From contig CM067346.1 in assembly GCA_034190875.2 (NCBI GenBank), positions 7,894,883 through 7,958,882 on the forward strand: a stretch of 64,000 nucleotides of DNA, in the 5' to 3' direction. This document shows, piece by piece, positions 12,921-26,775 of the stretch. Made by a program: the position numbers and the translations under genes. Numbering within the stretch: the stretch's first letter is position 1; the number at the start of each line of letters is the position of its first letter. The DNA is from Urechis unicinctus (taxonomy: Eukaryota; Annelida; Polychaeta; Xenopneusta; Urechidae). The notes under the pieces are model-generated. The model saw only the letters and a program-made list of their open reading frames with translations. It searched no databases and had not been told where the DNA came from.

Positions 12921-15900
12921 CTAAACTCGGAGGAGCTTGCGCAAATCCTCCATCACGTTGATCACGTGTTTTCCGTAGTTTTCCGAGTCAGTTTCCGCGC
13001 AGGTTTTCCATGAGGTTATGCCCAAATTCACTGAAAGCATCAACAGGATACAGCGCATGCGTAATTCTCATTGCATTTGGAAGTATCACAATCCCGAATC
13101 ACAATGTTTGTTCAAGCGGACTTATATCCAATATAATTTTAGCATATTAAAACATTTCGTAAATAGTACGATGCAATGAAGTCAAATCCGGTTTTTTGCT
13201 ACCTATTTCGTCGCCGTGAATCATGTAGCAGGCGCCATAGCCGTCCTCACATTGCGGACCGAATCCTCCACTGACGGACTCCCACTCAAACTGACCTCTG
13301 GCGTTCTGTTCGTACAGTCGGTTTGGTGATTGTGATGTAGATAACTTGAATGGCGACCTCCACGCCTGCAGGCATGTTATTTCGTCAGTATTATTGACAA
13401 AGTTTTTTTCAATCATTAATTCAGCTGAACAACATTTTTGTGAATTATTTGATACTGCAATCGTTAAAATGAAGACAACCAGGGAAACCCCCGCTGTCTC
13501 ACCTTATCCGTGAATATTTTAGGCATTTCCATTCCTAGTTCCCGGGACGCACACATGAGCGCCAGCAGGTGGCGGTCGCAACCTTGACCTATGGTTGCCT
13601 TCAGTCTGAACTGCGTTTGCGACTTGACGGCCGCTCTGAATAGCTTGTCCTTGGTAGCGTCTGACGCAGTGGGGTCGGTCATAGCTCTAAGCCAGCTCAC
13701 TGCGTTCTGGCTCACAGGATGAATAGTCTCGGTGCGACCGAGCGCGAATAACCTGTAATTCATGCTACGTTCATATAGCCTCTGAATCGTATTAAAGGTG
13801 CATGTCATAGAAAAATCTTACCACAAGAAAAACATGCAACATTTGACATTGATATCACTTATGATTACAAGTTCGCGTCGTTCATTTACACGTTTGCATA
13901 AGTTTGTAAACAAGTTTGGAGGCTGCTCTTGAAGTATCCATATCGATAATTCATCGATGATTGGGTTGACCCAAAACAATGAAAGGCCTGCTACCGGCCA
14001 TTCAAGTAACTTGAAAAAAGCGAGCACTGAAGTAAAGGAAATCGCCGAAAAGTGCCTCGCTGAGCCCATGGAGCGCAAAGAAACGATAATTTGACCAACA
14101 GTGAGTTCTACTTAGACGTTACCTGCCAGTTGCCGGTTCGTAGGCTTTGGGGATGGTTTTGTGCATCAGGTAGTAAGCGTAAAGCAAGCTCATCTGGATG
14201 AAGCCATCAGGACTGACCCGAGCTTTCTTCATCACCCCTTTACCATAAGGCAGGGTGATGTAATTGTAATCAACGGCTGCGCTCTGTTACAAGATAGAGA
14301 CACACACAATCAAAGCGATGTCTTTTACAACGCGTCATAAAAATATATTGAGGTTTATAGTATGAATACGCATACAAATACAGCGGTGATGGAAAAATTT
14401 ATATTCATCCTTTCTACGAGTTCATTATTCGTCATGCTATGTTGGAAAACAAGTTATATACAGCTATACGATGACAACAGATAAGAATAGATTTCAGCCT
14501 CACGAGACCATTGAGCTCCTTGGCGGCTTGTTGTATCTCGTCTTCCAATCCAGTCACATCCCACACAAGTCTGTACACCACACAACACACATACTCAACA
14601 CACATGGAAAATGACAACAGTCTTAAGACGTGCGTTGAAATAGAGCCTTGTGTAACATCAGCACTGTAACTTATGTTTCACTAACTTCTGCGGGTCGGGC
14701 AGGTTTCTGAGGGGGACGCTAGAGGGGAGGATCTGACCATTCTCGTACTGGTCAACAAAAGGCAGCATCTCACAGGCCGCCGAAAATATCTTATAACACA
14801 CAGTTACAAACAACAAATGGATTATCGGCGCTTAAGATGTTTGTAAAACACAAATATGTTTTATTAACAAATTGTAAAAAGCTTTTTTAGTGAATACGGT
14901 AATTTGGAGACATGGCGTTCCTTACTGTAGCATCAGCGAATGAGTGTTCACAATGAGCTCCTATCCAAGCGTTGGGGAAGATGACGGCGGTAAAGCACTT
15001 GTCGAACCATCTGCAGTCCACGTCACGTAGAATTGAGCATCAAGTATAGTATATGATATGTAAATTTTTATCATTGAAGTCAAGTAACACTCGTGTACGC
15101 ATGCGTATCGAATATGTATTACCGTATTACCTATCGTCCCCTCTCCCAACCAGAAGCACCTTACGCCACTCATGGACATCCTGTTTCAGATATAAAACAG
15201 ACATTGACATCTTACAAAAGTCAAATCTTGACAAAATCCCGTAGCTCTGTCTACACATCACCTGATATGGGGTTACACAGATACCGTTGGAACTATATCA
15301 TCCAAGCCGGCCATGAACATACATCTCTCTATAACATCCAAGGTAGTTGCATTTCTTTGGTTTAGAATTTCCCGATTCTGAACAAAAAAGAACATTTGTT
15401 TACAGGAGATATCTAATGTAATGTTAAGGGTTGCTGTCAAGAGCAAGCTCTAGTTTTCTACATCTACATATTCTGTCAGAAACCACTCTCCATGGTAAAC
15501 GTGATTGTGAACGCACCTTGGCCCAGGTGGGTCGCGCCTGTCCAGTGAGAGCAGCAACAGCCGGTGGTCTGCTACCGATCTCTGAGTATCACCAACAGAG
15601 CACTCTTTATGAGGGGAAATTCATGCACTACTATATTAAATGTTGATTACATACTCAGCATAGGATGAAACGTGAGCGTTATGAAGCTGGTTTACCATTC
15701 TCCCATCTGTCTGCTTCAGTCACTATATATTTGAGTTGTTTCTGCAGCTCATGCAGTGATATAATAGTTGTCTTTCCTTTCTGATCTTCGGCGTACATCT
15801 CGATGTTGAAATATTGCCCCTTTCTGTGACAAAGCATCAAGCATATATTGATTGAGTGGACCACATTCTTTGCAGTTCGGTTGATTCCATCTATGAAATC

Positions 15901-17339
15901 AATTTAGCGACGTGGTCTCTTGTGGGCGATGTGTGCATCATAACGCAAGGTATTACTGTTAACCGAGCGAACACACCTGATGACCACGACGTTTCTGCCC
16001 TCAGGTCTGTAGTCCAGGCGATCCATATTGACACCAGGGAGTCGGTTGGTATTGTACAGATGCCTGTGTGGGATGAGTGTGTTGTTATGTAGATGCCATC
16101 ACTTTAGTCACGGGCGCTCGGTTCCCGATACCAATATTTATATCGGGAACCGAGCACCTGTGATATATATCATGTATGAAGAAACTTCAATTTACAGCCA
16201 ACAAGATTATCCACATATTCATGAATCCAAATAATGGAGTAGCTGAATGATATTTCCCATATAAGCAACCTGTGTTTGTGTTATGAAGAGACCAAACCGA
16301 CATTAACCGCCTGTACAATGTAATTTGTGACTCACTTATAAGTGCCCATACACATGGGAACTATGTTCTGAACAGTCATGGGTGGAATCTCAGAATTCCG
16401 CAGATGTTCAGCAAATCTGATGCGCCATAACATAGTCTAGGTTATATGTCTTAAAACCAAGTGTTGCTCGAATATGTTAGAACGAAATACGAATGTGTCT
16501 TTCAACAGCAACAGCAGTAGATCAAATAACAGACTTAGCGAATCCCCAGATAGTGTTGGTTCCGCGGGCTATCGCGTCTGTGGTCATTTCTGGGGGTACG
16601 GAGTTCGCCACGTTGTAGTTGCTGTTCACTGAAACAGATATAGCATTTCTATTATTACCGCGAGAAGAAGTGGACAGTGATGAAAAAGGCCTTGATGATT
16701 CAACGTTGGTTTAGAGTCGTGCACATTTAATTCTATACACAAAGGTGCTTTGTGTAATTGATTATATTTGATACAAACCAGGTGTGTTCATTTTACCTGC
16801 AAGTGTGCCTCTGTTAGACAGGTAAGCGGCCGCTATCCAGTAATCATAGATCCAACTCACCTGTGTGAAAGCTCTGGCCACACACAAACAGATACCGTAT
16901 CCTATATGTTATAATATCTTCGTTCTTCATTCTGATCATGGCTGTTTCAAATTGCATCATTTGTAATTGCTACAGTAGGGTGATGCTCTCCATTTGAGTA
17001 ATTAAATGAAATTCGTCAGGTCATGATAAAAGAAACCCACTTCTCCTTCAAATATGCCTGAACCTTCAGACCATCACCATGACGGAATTCCTCAACAGCT
17101 TCCCTTGTTTCCCTAGCTTCATCTTCACTCATGAACTGCTCTGACACGGTCAGCCAACTGAGATTTGGAGCACATATATCACCAACATCGTCGTCATCAT
17201 TGTCATCGTCATCATTATCTTAACATGCAGCTAATTATCTTCAATAACTTCATCATAATATTCATCTTGATTTGAATCAAAATCATTAGTATCCTCTTAC
17301 TCTTAGTCAATATCAGGTTCACCACAATCAAATAATTAT

Positions 17340-17394
<55 letters not shown>

Positions 17395-19388
17395 CCGTTG
17401 CGGCAGGATCATCATCATTATCACCACTATCATCATCATTCTACAAATTGGTTCAATATCTGCTGACATACGAAAGAACATTATACATATATGATTTACA
17501 TACGTTGAGCCGAGAAGTATCAATTGCCCTACGTGTCTAGAGTGTGATCCAGGTCTGGCAGCGGCTGTTTGGGCATGAGGGGCTGGAAGAAGAACGTTTT
17601 GAAGGGACCAAGACCTTCCAGCAGCTGCAGCAGCTTCCCCCACAGCTAAACACACAGCACCGTACACACAGGACAGGTACTAGCATTGGCAAGAGGACCA
17701 ATGGTTTTACATTCTTTACGGGTGATGTTACAAGGGGCTGCAATAGCACCATTGGTTTGATGCCTACATTTCTACCTTGCTTAATCATGCTAGGAAATTC
17801 ATCGGAAATGAACAGGAAATGGACGGGAATATCAAAGTCTTAAGACTAAATGTCCCGTTGAAGATGGTTCGCAATGTCACATAGCACATGTTGATGTGTA
17901 TAAGCCGTGATAAGGGGAGACCATGCAGCAATCGGGGACAATGACCTCACGGCATGCGGGTGGTCTATATGACGTAACTGTGACGTCGGTGAAGTGGTGG
18001 ATTGCGGTTGATTTGTTTGAGCTGTGGCACGTCACAACGATAAGGGACTGATGATAGAAAAACGCAATATAGACTGATAGATAAAGTTTTATTTAAAGAG
18101 CTATCTAATGTTGTGGGTATGACGTCTTTAGTCGCCAGTTAATGGATATGCTAATTGGACTAGATAGCTATCTGGTGACGCCTTATATCGGGACAAAGGG
18201 TTACTCAAGCTTTATCAAATGGAACTGGACAGTTTGGTAACATTGCGGTGTCATAGAAATGCTCACGTGACTTGGAATGACGAGAAAATCACAGTAGTAG
18301 AAGGTTGGAAAAAGCATCGGTAGTCATTGCCCAGGGCGATTGGGGTAATGAAAGAGAGAGGTTACAGAATAATTCTGAAATCTAACCAACAGCATCTTGA
18401 CCAATTCAACTGGATCGGGTTTGCGACCAACATCTGGAACCTGAAGTAGATGGATATGTGTAACCAGGTTCGGTAAAATGGGAAAGTTGATGCTGTTCCA
18501 AAATCGAATCTGGATATTTGCCCAAAAAAATTCTGCCTTGGCTCTTTGCCAAATCTATCACCAAAACCAGCCGTTGAAAATCCTTCACAATAACTTCACC
18601 CCGATACATGATTAAAGTATTAATAAACATAAACCCGAAACATCAATGATGGTTTTTTAAAAACATTTTGCTTAATGCTACTGTTTTCCTCGCTAACAGA
18701 TCAACAACAGCACAAATGAACAGAGGAAAGAAGAAAAATGTCTAATTGAATCTTGAATCGACATCATGTCCCTTATTGGTTCTGAAGGGTGTTTCTTGCA
18801 ATAAATATGAAACAATTTAGGAATATGGCGGAATAGGTATGACAGCTAGCAAAAGTACTCGATAAGAGTAAAAGGAGTAAAAGTCAGATATGCGGGAAGG
18901 GCTTAAAAAATCCTGAATGAAACAGTACAGAACCCCTTCATTATTTATTAAAGAATAAAAAAGTAAGCATGTCATGAAAGGGTGGAGGCGATACTTTCTA
19001 AATGAATAGTCAGGTGGTCATAAGCTAGTTATAGAATCTGACAACTAACCATGGTTTTCAGTGAACTCGGGTGGGTCATCCATCCTCGCCAGGAGAGTAG
19101 TTTCTTCAGGAGGATCAGACGAGCGTACCCAGCTCCGGTAGCAGCAGCGTAGGCACCGAGAAAAGCCAGGAGACTAGTCCACATGCGCGGTACGCCTGGG
19201 ACTGATCTCAAAATAGGAACTCTCCCAATGCAATCACCCATGAATTCATCTAGATATTTCGCTAACTGTGGGTACACCAGGGCGACCGTGGCAGCACCGA
19301 CTGCCCCGGCTGACCATGGACTGACCAGCCGCTGATAGGTGGGTACCGGAACAGGTAAGTCGTACACATGCCTCTTGTGTCGTGGCAT
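12921..19388 (-). CDS. CPT1-like carnitine O-acyltransferase, copy A
   Basis: Eighteen exons, 5' to 3': 19388-19050, 17645-17533, 17157-17037, 16860-16797, 16628-16535, 16416-16336, 16063-15977, 15823-15696, 15581-15517, 15377-15285, 15180-15131, 15010-14926, 14789-14686, 14570-14504, 14283-14123, 13779-13503, 13365-13203, 13030-12921. They sum to 733 residues with no stop. Family enzymes move acyl groups from CoA to carnitine at the mitochondrial outer membrane. Two hydrophobic segments (about 25-43 and 69-95) are followed by LLSWRGW, as in CPT1. The catalytic histidine is His434 in CEHSFADA; RWFDK, CDRHLL (near 618), STSQ (652-655) and GGFGP are present. Oddities: only about 24 residues precede the first membrane segment (about 47 in CPT1A), and GRTETIHP has His571 where relatives usually have Arg. 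CPT1 is the best match in exon order and length; substrate is unknown. Confidence 0.88.
16108..16163. repeat. 56-bp palindrome in CPT1-like intron 6, copy A
   Basis: Two 23-base arms (16108-16130 and 16141-16163) around a ten-base loop form a strong hairpin. The inner 13 bases, CTCGGTTCCCGATA-like, pair perfectly and the outer part has two mismatches. It lies between exons 6 and 7 of the CPT1-like gene. No flanking target duplication was seen. Confidence 0.75.
17341..17393. repeat. (CAT)n microsatellite, copy A intron 2
   Basis: About 17 CAT/ATC units lie in intron 2 of the minus-strand CPT1-like gene, inside a wider ATC-rich region. Poly-His and poly-Met frames seen here are artefacts of the repeat. 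Confidence 0.95.
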
Positions 19389-19886
19389 GTTTGCTAAATA
19401 TAGTCAAAAAGCAGTCCGTTGAGACTTAGCTTGATATATATCCACGAAAGTCCTGTTGCTAACTCTTTCGAACCAAATAGGGGAGTGCTGCACTTCCTCA
19501 ACAAGGTTTGGCTACCTGTTGCAGCTCACCTTCTTGAGTTGAGTTTGTTGCAGCATCTGCCCCTGCACGTGGATCGACGGGCATTTCAGGAGTGAAATAT
19601 TGAGACTTTGGTCGCTGTCTTGTCTGAGTTTGGTTATCATCAGAACTCACTTTTTGTCAGCTTATCGAAGCTATCAACTATGCCTTATGTATGTAACGCC
19701 AGACATATTTACTGGCATGGGTAATTTGTTTTATTCTTCCGATACTTAACACTGTGTACGTTTCTAAAACATACCATTAGGAGTTTTTGGGCGTTCTTAA
19801 AATGACAACACGACGAAACATCCACGCAGGACTAGGTACGACCCGCACCTGCAACGGTCCCCATAACATAACACAATGGGAAGCTC

Positions 19887-21088
19887 TTTGAGACACTCTC
19901 TGCAGCTGTAATGATAGGACTCCTCAACGCCCTGTCTTTATGTAACCCAACAAATTTGCCCGTATAGCTACCTTTGTTATAGTGTAGTCTGTAAAGCGTA
20001 ATGCGTTTTAATGTGATGCCTTGATTTGTGTGGTCCCATCAGTTCCTGTCCACCGCGCGTTGTATGACCGCGAAGGACGAGAGGGGTTGTATGGGAGTGA
20101 GCACATGGTCGTAGCTTACTGTATACACATACTGCCCTTCACACTCCTCGCCAGCCTCATTTACGCCGTCTGGTGTTACTGGTGAGGCCAAACAATGTCC
20201 CGTTTGTCGGATGGGGCACTTGATGTGTTTAAGCAACAATATTGGCATGAAAATTCTCTGTAACATATACCAGATTGGAGAAAAGACCAAGATCACCCTG
20301 AACGCCCCCTTAATGAATAATACGTGAATGTGTGATGACAGGGGTCTGGGCATGGCACCCTGAGCAGTCTCGCTTCTGGATCTTCTATGCTGCTGTCTGC
20401 GTGGTACACCATTACCTGGGCGAGTTAATGGCGGTGTTGATCATGGCCGTCCTGCAGAACACATAGGTGGCTGGCTCAGTTGCCACTGTCATGTATACTG
20501 TATTCCCCATGCTTGGGGCGGGATTTATCAGGTTGGTTTCCATAGAAACACTTTGTTTTCCGAATCGTGGCTGCTTTGTTGATTTGTTGACCGGATTGTT
20601 TTTCAGGTAGCAGGCAAATATGCTTAAACCTCTACAGTGGCTTGCTTATGCTATCTTCTACAAGTATTCGGCGGAGATCCTCTCTGCTAACGAGTGCCAC
20701 AAGCTTAAGTTCGAATGCAAACCAGGCTATGGTAATAAAGCTTGCTGAATAATGAGCACAATGGTTATCATACCAACCCAAACGGATATTTCACGTGTTG
20801 TCGATGAAAAGTCCACATGTACTATTTTATGATAATTATTCACCAAAAGAGGCCATATATTTCGAGAAGTTGCATTGAGACATGAATATTAACTTACATC
20901 CCATTGTGGCGAACCTTCCAGAACTGGCATGTAACCTTTTTGACGGGGACAGCTATCTGGACGAAGCCTTCCCAGACTCCGTTGCGAATATGGCCCGAAA
21001 TGGTGGCATCTTGGTCGGCTTTATTGTAGGAAACTGGATCATGCTGCTAGTTTTCTACCGGATCCGTGGCATCAAACATCTCAATTAG
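19887..21088 (+). pseudogene. ABCG5-like pseudogene fragment 1 (exons 6-10)
   Basis: This is a broken copy of the 3' half of the ABCG5-like gene. The exon 6 remnant (about 19887-19941) has lost its 5' part and acceptor: roughly 240 bases between the AAGCTC (10412) and TTCGAGAC (about 10652) of the parent are gone. Exon 7 (20043-20181) is intact. Exon 8 (20342-20531) has a one-base insertion, an extra codon and a TAG at 20464-20466. Exon 9 (20607-20731) begins with a TAG at 20608-20610. Exon 10 (20922-21088) is intact to its stop. There is no nucleotide-binding domain, so no transporter can be made. It arose with the tandem duplication that produced CPT1-like copy B. Confidence 0.9.
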
Positions 21089-22125
21089 CCACCCAGCCGG
21101 ACAACACGATCGTCTTCATCTTAATGTGAATACGTTAGTGTAAAGCCGAGCAATGACATGAGCATGCGTATCTGTATGAAACTGTACGAGTCACGAGTTT
21201 CATCCGCTTAATGTGAACATTAGTGCGTTAAGACATACGCCAGTTTTATTTGTGGTGGAAAGACTGTTTCCGTTATGACGAAGAAAATACATGTTATTCT
21301 TTGTCAAGATGAGCTTAATAGTACAATGGAATAAAATAGCTGTCGCTTTCATTTTCTACTCAGATCTTACATGGACCATGTAAGCTATTGTGGATGCTAT
21401 GATTGATATGTCGTTCTCTCAGACATCGTTACTTCTTCATGCCAAATAACGCATGAAATATGAATGTGCCCCCACCCTCACATAACGGACCTCGTTGTAA
21501 AGCAATTGTAATGGTTGCCATTAACAACTGTTCATTTGGTGTGCATAATGAATATATGCAGAGTACGAAAAAAGCTATTCAATACTCAAACACAACACAA
21601 ACCACCAGCAGATTTATCAAGCGTTAATCTCGATCTAATGGAAAGAATTGGACATCAAACACCTCAATATGTCATTAGGATTATAAATGAAAAAATAAAA
21701 TATATTCACTGATTGAGATAATAAGCTATTACATATGCAGATAATGTCAGTGCAATACAGGAGGAGCTATACTGTATAATGTCCATGCTACGTACATTAC
21801 GTTGAGATACATTACTCACTAAGAAACGCATTGCATTAGTTAGGCATTGCTCTTAAGTTAGTGACACAGAAGTTAATTTTATAAAGCCCAACCCGTCCTA
21901 AAACCTCATCAACATCCTACCACCGTACACATTCACTTTCGAAGGCTAACAGTCTTTGTATTTACATGAAAAGGGTCATATTGGCAAACATAGAGTGATG
22001 ATAAACGACATCGCTCGGGGCAGTCACTGCTGAGTTTATACGTCTAATCCGATATGTCACATACGTAGATATATAGTCACATCATAAGTACATAGCGGTG
22101 CTGTCACGTTGCTGGTGCCCATCGT

Positions 22126-25100
22126 CTAAACTCGGAGGAGCTTGCGCAAATCCTCCATCACGTTGATCACGTGTTTTCCGTAGTTTTCCGAGTCAGTTTC
22201 CGCGCAGGTTTTCCATGAGGTTATGTTCAAATTCACTGAAAGCATCAACAGGATATAGCGCGTGCGTAATGCTCGTTGTTTTTGGAAGTATCACAATGTT
22301 TGTCCAAGCGATCTTATATCCAATATAATTTTAGCATATTAAAACTTTTCGTAAATAGTACGATGCAATGAAGTCATATCCGGTGAGTTTTTTGCTACCT
22401 ATTTCGTCGCCGTGAATCATGTAGCAGGCGCCATAGCCGTCCTCACATTGCGGACCGAATCCTCCACTGACGGACTCCCACTCAAACTGACCTCTGGCGT
22501 TCTGTTCGTACAGTCGGGTTGGCGTCTGTGATGTAGATAACTTGAATGGCGACCTCCACGCCTGCAGGCATGTTATTTCGTCAGTATTATTAACAATGAT
22601 TTATTTACTATTAATTAAATTCGACAACATTTTTGTGAATTATAAGGTGCTGCAATCGTTAAGATAAAGACACCAAGGGAACCCCCCGCTGTCTCACCTT
22701 ATCCGTGAATATTTTTGGCATGTCCATTCCTAGTTCCCGGGACGCACACATGAGCGCCAGCAGGTGGCGGTCGCAACCTTGACCCATGGTTGCCTGCAGT
22801 CTGAACTGCGTTTGCGACTTGACGGCCGCTCTGAATAGCTTGTCCTTGGTAGCGTCTGACGCAGTGGGGTCGGTCATGGCTCTAAGCCAGCTCACTGCGT
22901 TCTGGCTCACAGGATGAATAGTCTCGGTGCGACCAAGCGCGAATAACCTGTAATTCATGCAATGCGCATATAGCCTCTGAATTGTATTAAAGGTGCATTT
23001 CATAGAATAATCTTACCATAAGAAAAACATGCAACATTTGACATTGATATCCCTTATATATTTATTTCATTTGGCGGGGCGTTTTTCATAGACCTCAAAT
23101 GACACGTGATAGACATCATACTGACAGATGCGCGTACACGTTCGCGTCGTTCATTTACACGTTTGCATAAGTTTGCAAACAAGTTTGGAGGCTGTTTTTG
23201 AAGTATCCATGTCGATAAATCATCGATGATTGGGTTGACCCAAAACATTGCCTACTATCGGCCATTCAAGCAACTTGAAAAAAGCGAAAAGAGAAGTAAA
23301 GGAAATCGCCGAAAAGTGCCTCGCTGAGCCCATGGAGCGCAAAGAGACGATAATTTGGCCAAGAGTTCTATTTAGACGTTACCTGCCGGTTGCCGGCTCG
23401 TAGGCTTTGGGGATGGTTTTGTGCATCAGGTAGTAAGCGTAAAGCAAGCTCATCTGGATGAAGCCATCAGGACTGACCCGAGCTTTCTTCATCACCCCTT
23501 TACCATAAGGCAGGGTGATGTAATTGTAATCAACGGCTGCGCTCTGTTACAAGATAGAGACACACACAATCAAAGCGATGGTTTCATAACGCGTCATAAA
23601 AATATATTGAGGCTTATTGCATGAATATACATAAAAATACAGCGTGACGGTTGTAGTGAACGGAAATATCTACAATCATCCTTTCTAAGAGTTCCTTGTT
23701 CCATGATGCTATGTTAGAAAAAAAGTTATATACAGCAATACGATTTCTGTTGATGATAACAGATAAGAATAGATTTCAGCCTCACGAGACCAGCGAGTTC
23801 CTTGGCGGCTTGTTGTATCTCGTCTTCCAATCCAGTCACATCCCACACAAGTCTGTACACCACACAGCACACATACTCAACACACACGGAAAATAACAAC
23901 AATCTCAAGATGTGCGTCGAAACCATAGCCTTGTGTAACATCAGCACTGTAACTTATGTTTCGCTAACTTCTGCGGGTCGGGCAGGTTTCTGAGGGGGAC
24001 GCTAGAGGGGAGGATCTGACCATTCTCGTACTGGTCAACAAAAGGCAGCATCTCACAGGCCGTCGAAAATATCTTATAACACACAGTTGCAAACAACATA
24101 TGGATTGTCGACGCTTCAGATATTTGTAAAACACAAATACGGTTTATTGACAAATTGTAAGTGGCTATTCTTAGTGAATACGGTAATTTGGAGACATGGC
24201 GTTCCTTACTGTAGCATCCGCGAATGAGTGTTCACAATGAGCTCCTATCCAAGCATTAGGGAAGATGACGGCGGTAAAGCACTTGTCGAACCATCTGCAG
24301 TCCATGTCACATAGAATTGAGCATCAAATATCGTATATCATGTTGAAATTATGATCATTGAAGTCAAGTAGCACTCGTGTACGCATGCATACCGACTATG
24401 TATTACCGTATTACCTATCATCACCTCTCCCGACCAGAAGCACCTTACGCCACTCATGGACATCCTGTTTCAGATATAAAACAGACATTGACATCTTACA
24501 AAAGTCAAATCTTGACAAAATCCCGTAGGTCTATTTACACATCCCCTGATATGGGGTTACACATATACCTTTGGAACTATATCATCCAAGCCGGCCATGA
24601 ACATACATCTCTCTATAACATCCAAGGTAGTTGCATTCCTTTGGTTTAGAATTTCCCGATTCTGAATAAAAACGAACATTTGTTTGCAGGTGTTATCTCA
24701 TGTAATGTAGTTTTCTACATCTTAATAGTCTGTCATAAACGACCCTCCATGGTAAACGTGATTGTGAACGCACCTTGGCCCAGGTGGGTCGCGCCTGTCC
24801 AGTGAGAGCAGCAACAGCCGGTGGTCTGCTACCGATCTCTGAGTATCAACAACAGAACACTCTTTATGAGGGGAAATTCATGCACTACGATATTTTATGT
24901 TGATTACATACTCAGCATATGATGAAACGTGAGCGTTATGAAGCTGGTTTACCATTCTCCCATCTGTCCGCTTCAGTCACTATATATTTGAGTTGTTTCT
25001 GCAGCTCATGCAGTGATATAATTGTTGTATTTCCTTTCTGATCTTCGGCGTACATCTCGATGTTGAAATATTGCCCCTTTCTGTGACAAAGCATCAAGCA

Positions 25101-26694
25101 TATATTGATTGAGTGGACCACATTCTTTGCAGTTCGGTTGATTCCATCTATGAAATCAATTTAGCGATGTGGTCTCTTTTGGGCGATGTGTGCATCATAA
25201 CGCAAGGTATTACTGTTAACGGAGCGAACACACCTGATGACTACGACGTTTCTGCCCTCAGGTCTGTAGTCCAGGCGATCCATATTGACACCAGGGAGTC
25301 GGTTGGTATTGTACAGATGCCTGTGTGGGATGAGTGCGTTGTTATGTAGATGCTATCACATCAGTCACGGGCGCTCGGTTCCCGATACCAATCTTGATAT
25401 CGGGAACCGAGCACCTGTGATATATATCATGTATGAAGAAACTTCAATTTACAGCCAACAAGATTATCGAAATATTCATGAATCCTAATAATGGAGTAGG
25501 TGAATGATATTTCCATGGGCCTAAATAAGGACCCTGTGTTTACAGCTTACAAAATGATTGATACATACACGACTGAGACGTTTGCATTATGAAGAGACCA
25601 AACCGACATTAACCGCCTGTACAATGTAATTTGTGACTCACTTATAAGTGCCCATACACATGGGAACTATGTTCTGAACAGTCATGGGTGGAATCTCAGA
25701 ATTCCGCAGATGTTCAGCAAATCTGATACACCATAGCATAGTGCAGGTTATATGTCTTAAAACCAAGTGTTGCTCGAATATGTTTGAACGAAGTACGAGT
25801 GTGTCTTTCAACAGCAACAACATCAAAAATTTAGCAGATCAAATAACAGACTTAGCGAATCCCCAGATAGTGTTGGTTCCGCGGGCTATCGCGTCTGTGG
25901 TCATTTCGGGGGGTATGGAGTTCGCCACGATGTAGTTACTGTTCACTGAAACAGATATAGCATTTTAATTACCTCGAGAACAAGTGAACAGGGATGAAAA
26001 AGGCCTTGACGATTCAACGTAGTTTAGAGTCATGCACATGTAATGCTATACGCAAAGGTGCTTCGTGTACTTGATTATATTTGATACAAACCAATTGTGT
26101 TCATTTTACCTGCAAGTGTGCCTCTGTTAGACAGGTAAGCGGCCGCTATCCAGTAATCATAGATCCAACTCACCTGTGTGGTAGCTCTGGTCACACACAA
26201 ACAGATACCGTATTCTGTATGTTATAACATCTTCCTTCTTCATTTTCATCATGGCTGTTTCAAATTGCATCATTTGTAATTGTAACAATAGGGTGATGCT
26301 CTCCATTTGAGTAATTAAATGAAATTCGTCAGGTCATGATAAAAGAAACCCACTTCTTCTTCAAATATGCCTGAACCTTCAGACCATCACCATGACGGAA
26401 TTCCTCAACAGCTTCCCTTGTTTCCCTAGCTTCATCTTCACTCATGAACTGCTCTGACACGGTCAGCCAACTGAGATTTGGAACACATACATCACCAACA
26501 TCGTCGTCATCATTATCGTAGTCATCATTATCTTAACATGCAGCTACGAGTTAATTATCTTCATTATCATCATAAAAATAGTCATCTTGATTTTAATCAT
26601 AATAATTAGTATCATCTTGACCTTAACCAATATCAGGTTCACAACAATCAAATCATTATTTCATCATAAACATCATCATAAACATCATCATAAA

Positions 26695-26775
<81 letters not shown>

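Noticed and set aside
13464..13808. ATG (MTCTFNT) frame as a separate gene here and at the equivalent places in copies B and C
   Set aside because: It is CPT1-like exon 16 read through into its flanking introns.
15679..15864. ATG (MVHSINIC) as start of a separate small gene
   Set aside because: The part before RKGQYF is intron; exon 8 starts at 15823 and joins exon 7 in phase. The same applies at 24936 and 33743.
16336..16435. Exon 6 beginning at the upstream AG near 16427
   Set aside because: That AG is absent in copy B and would break phase; the ATCAG acceptor at 16417 fits all copies and the frame.
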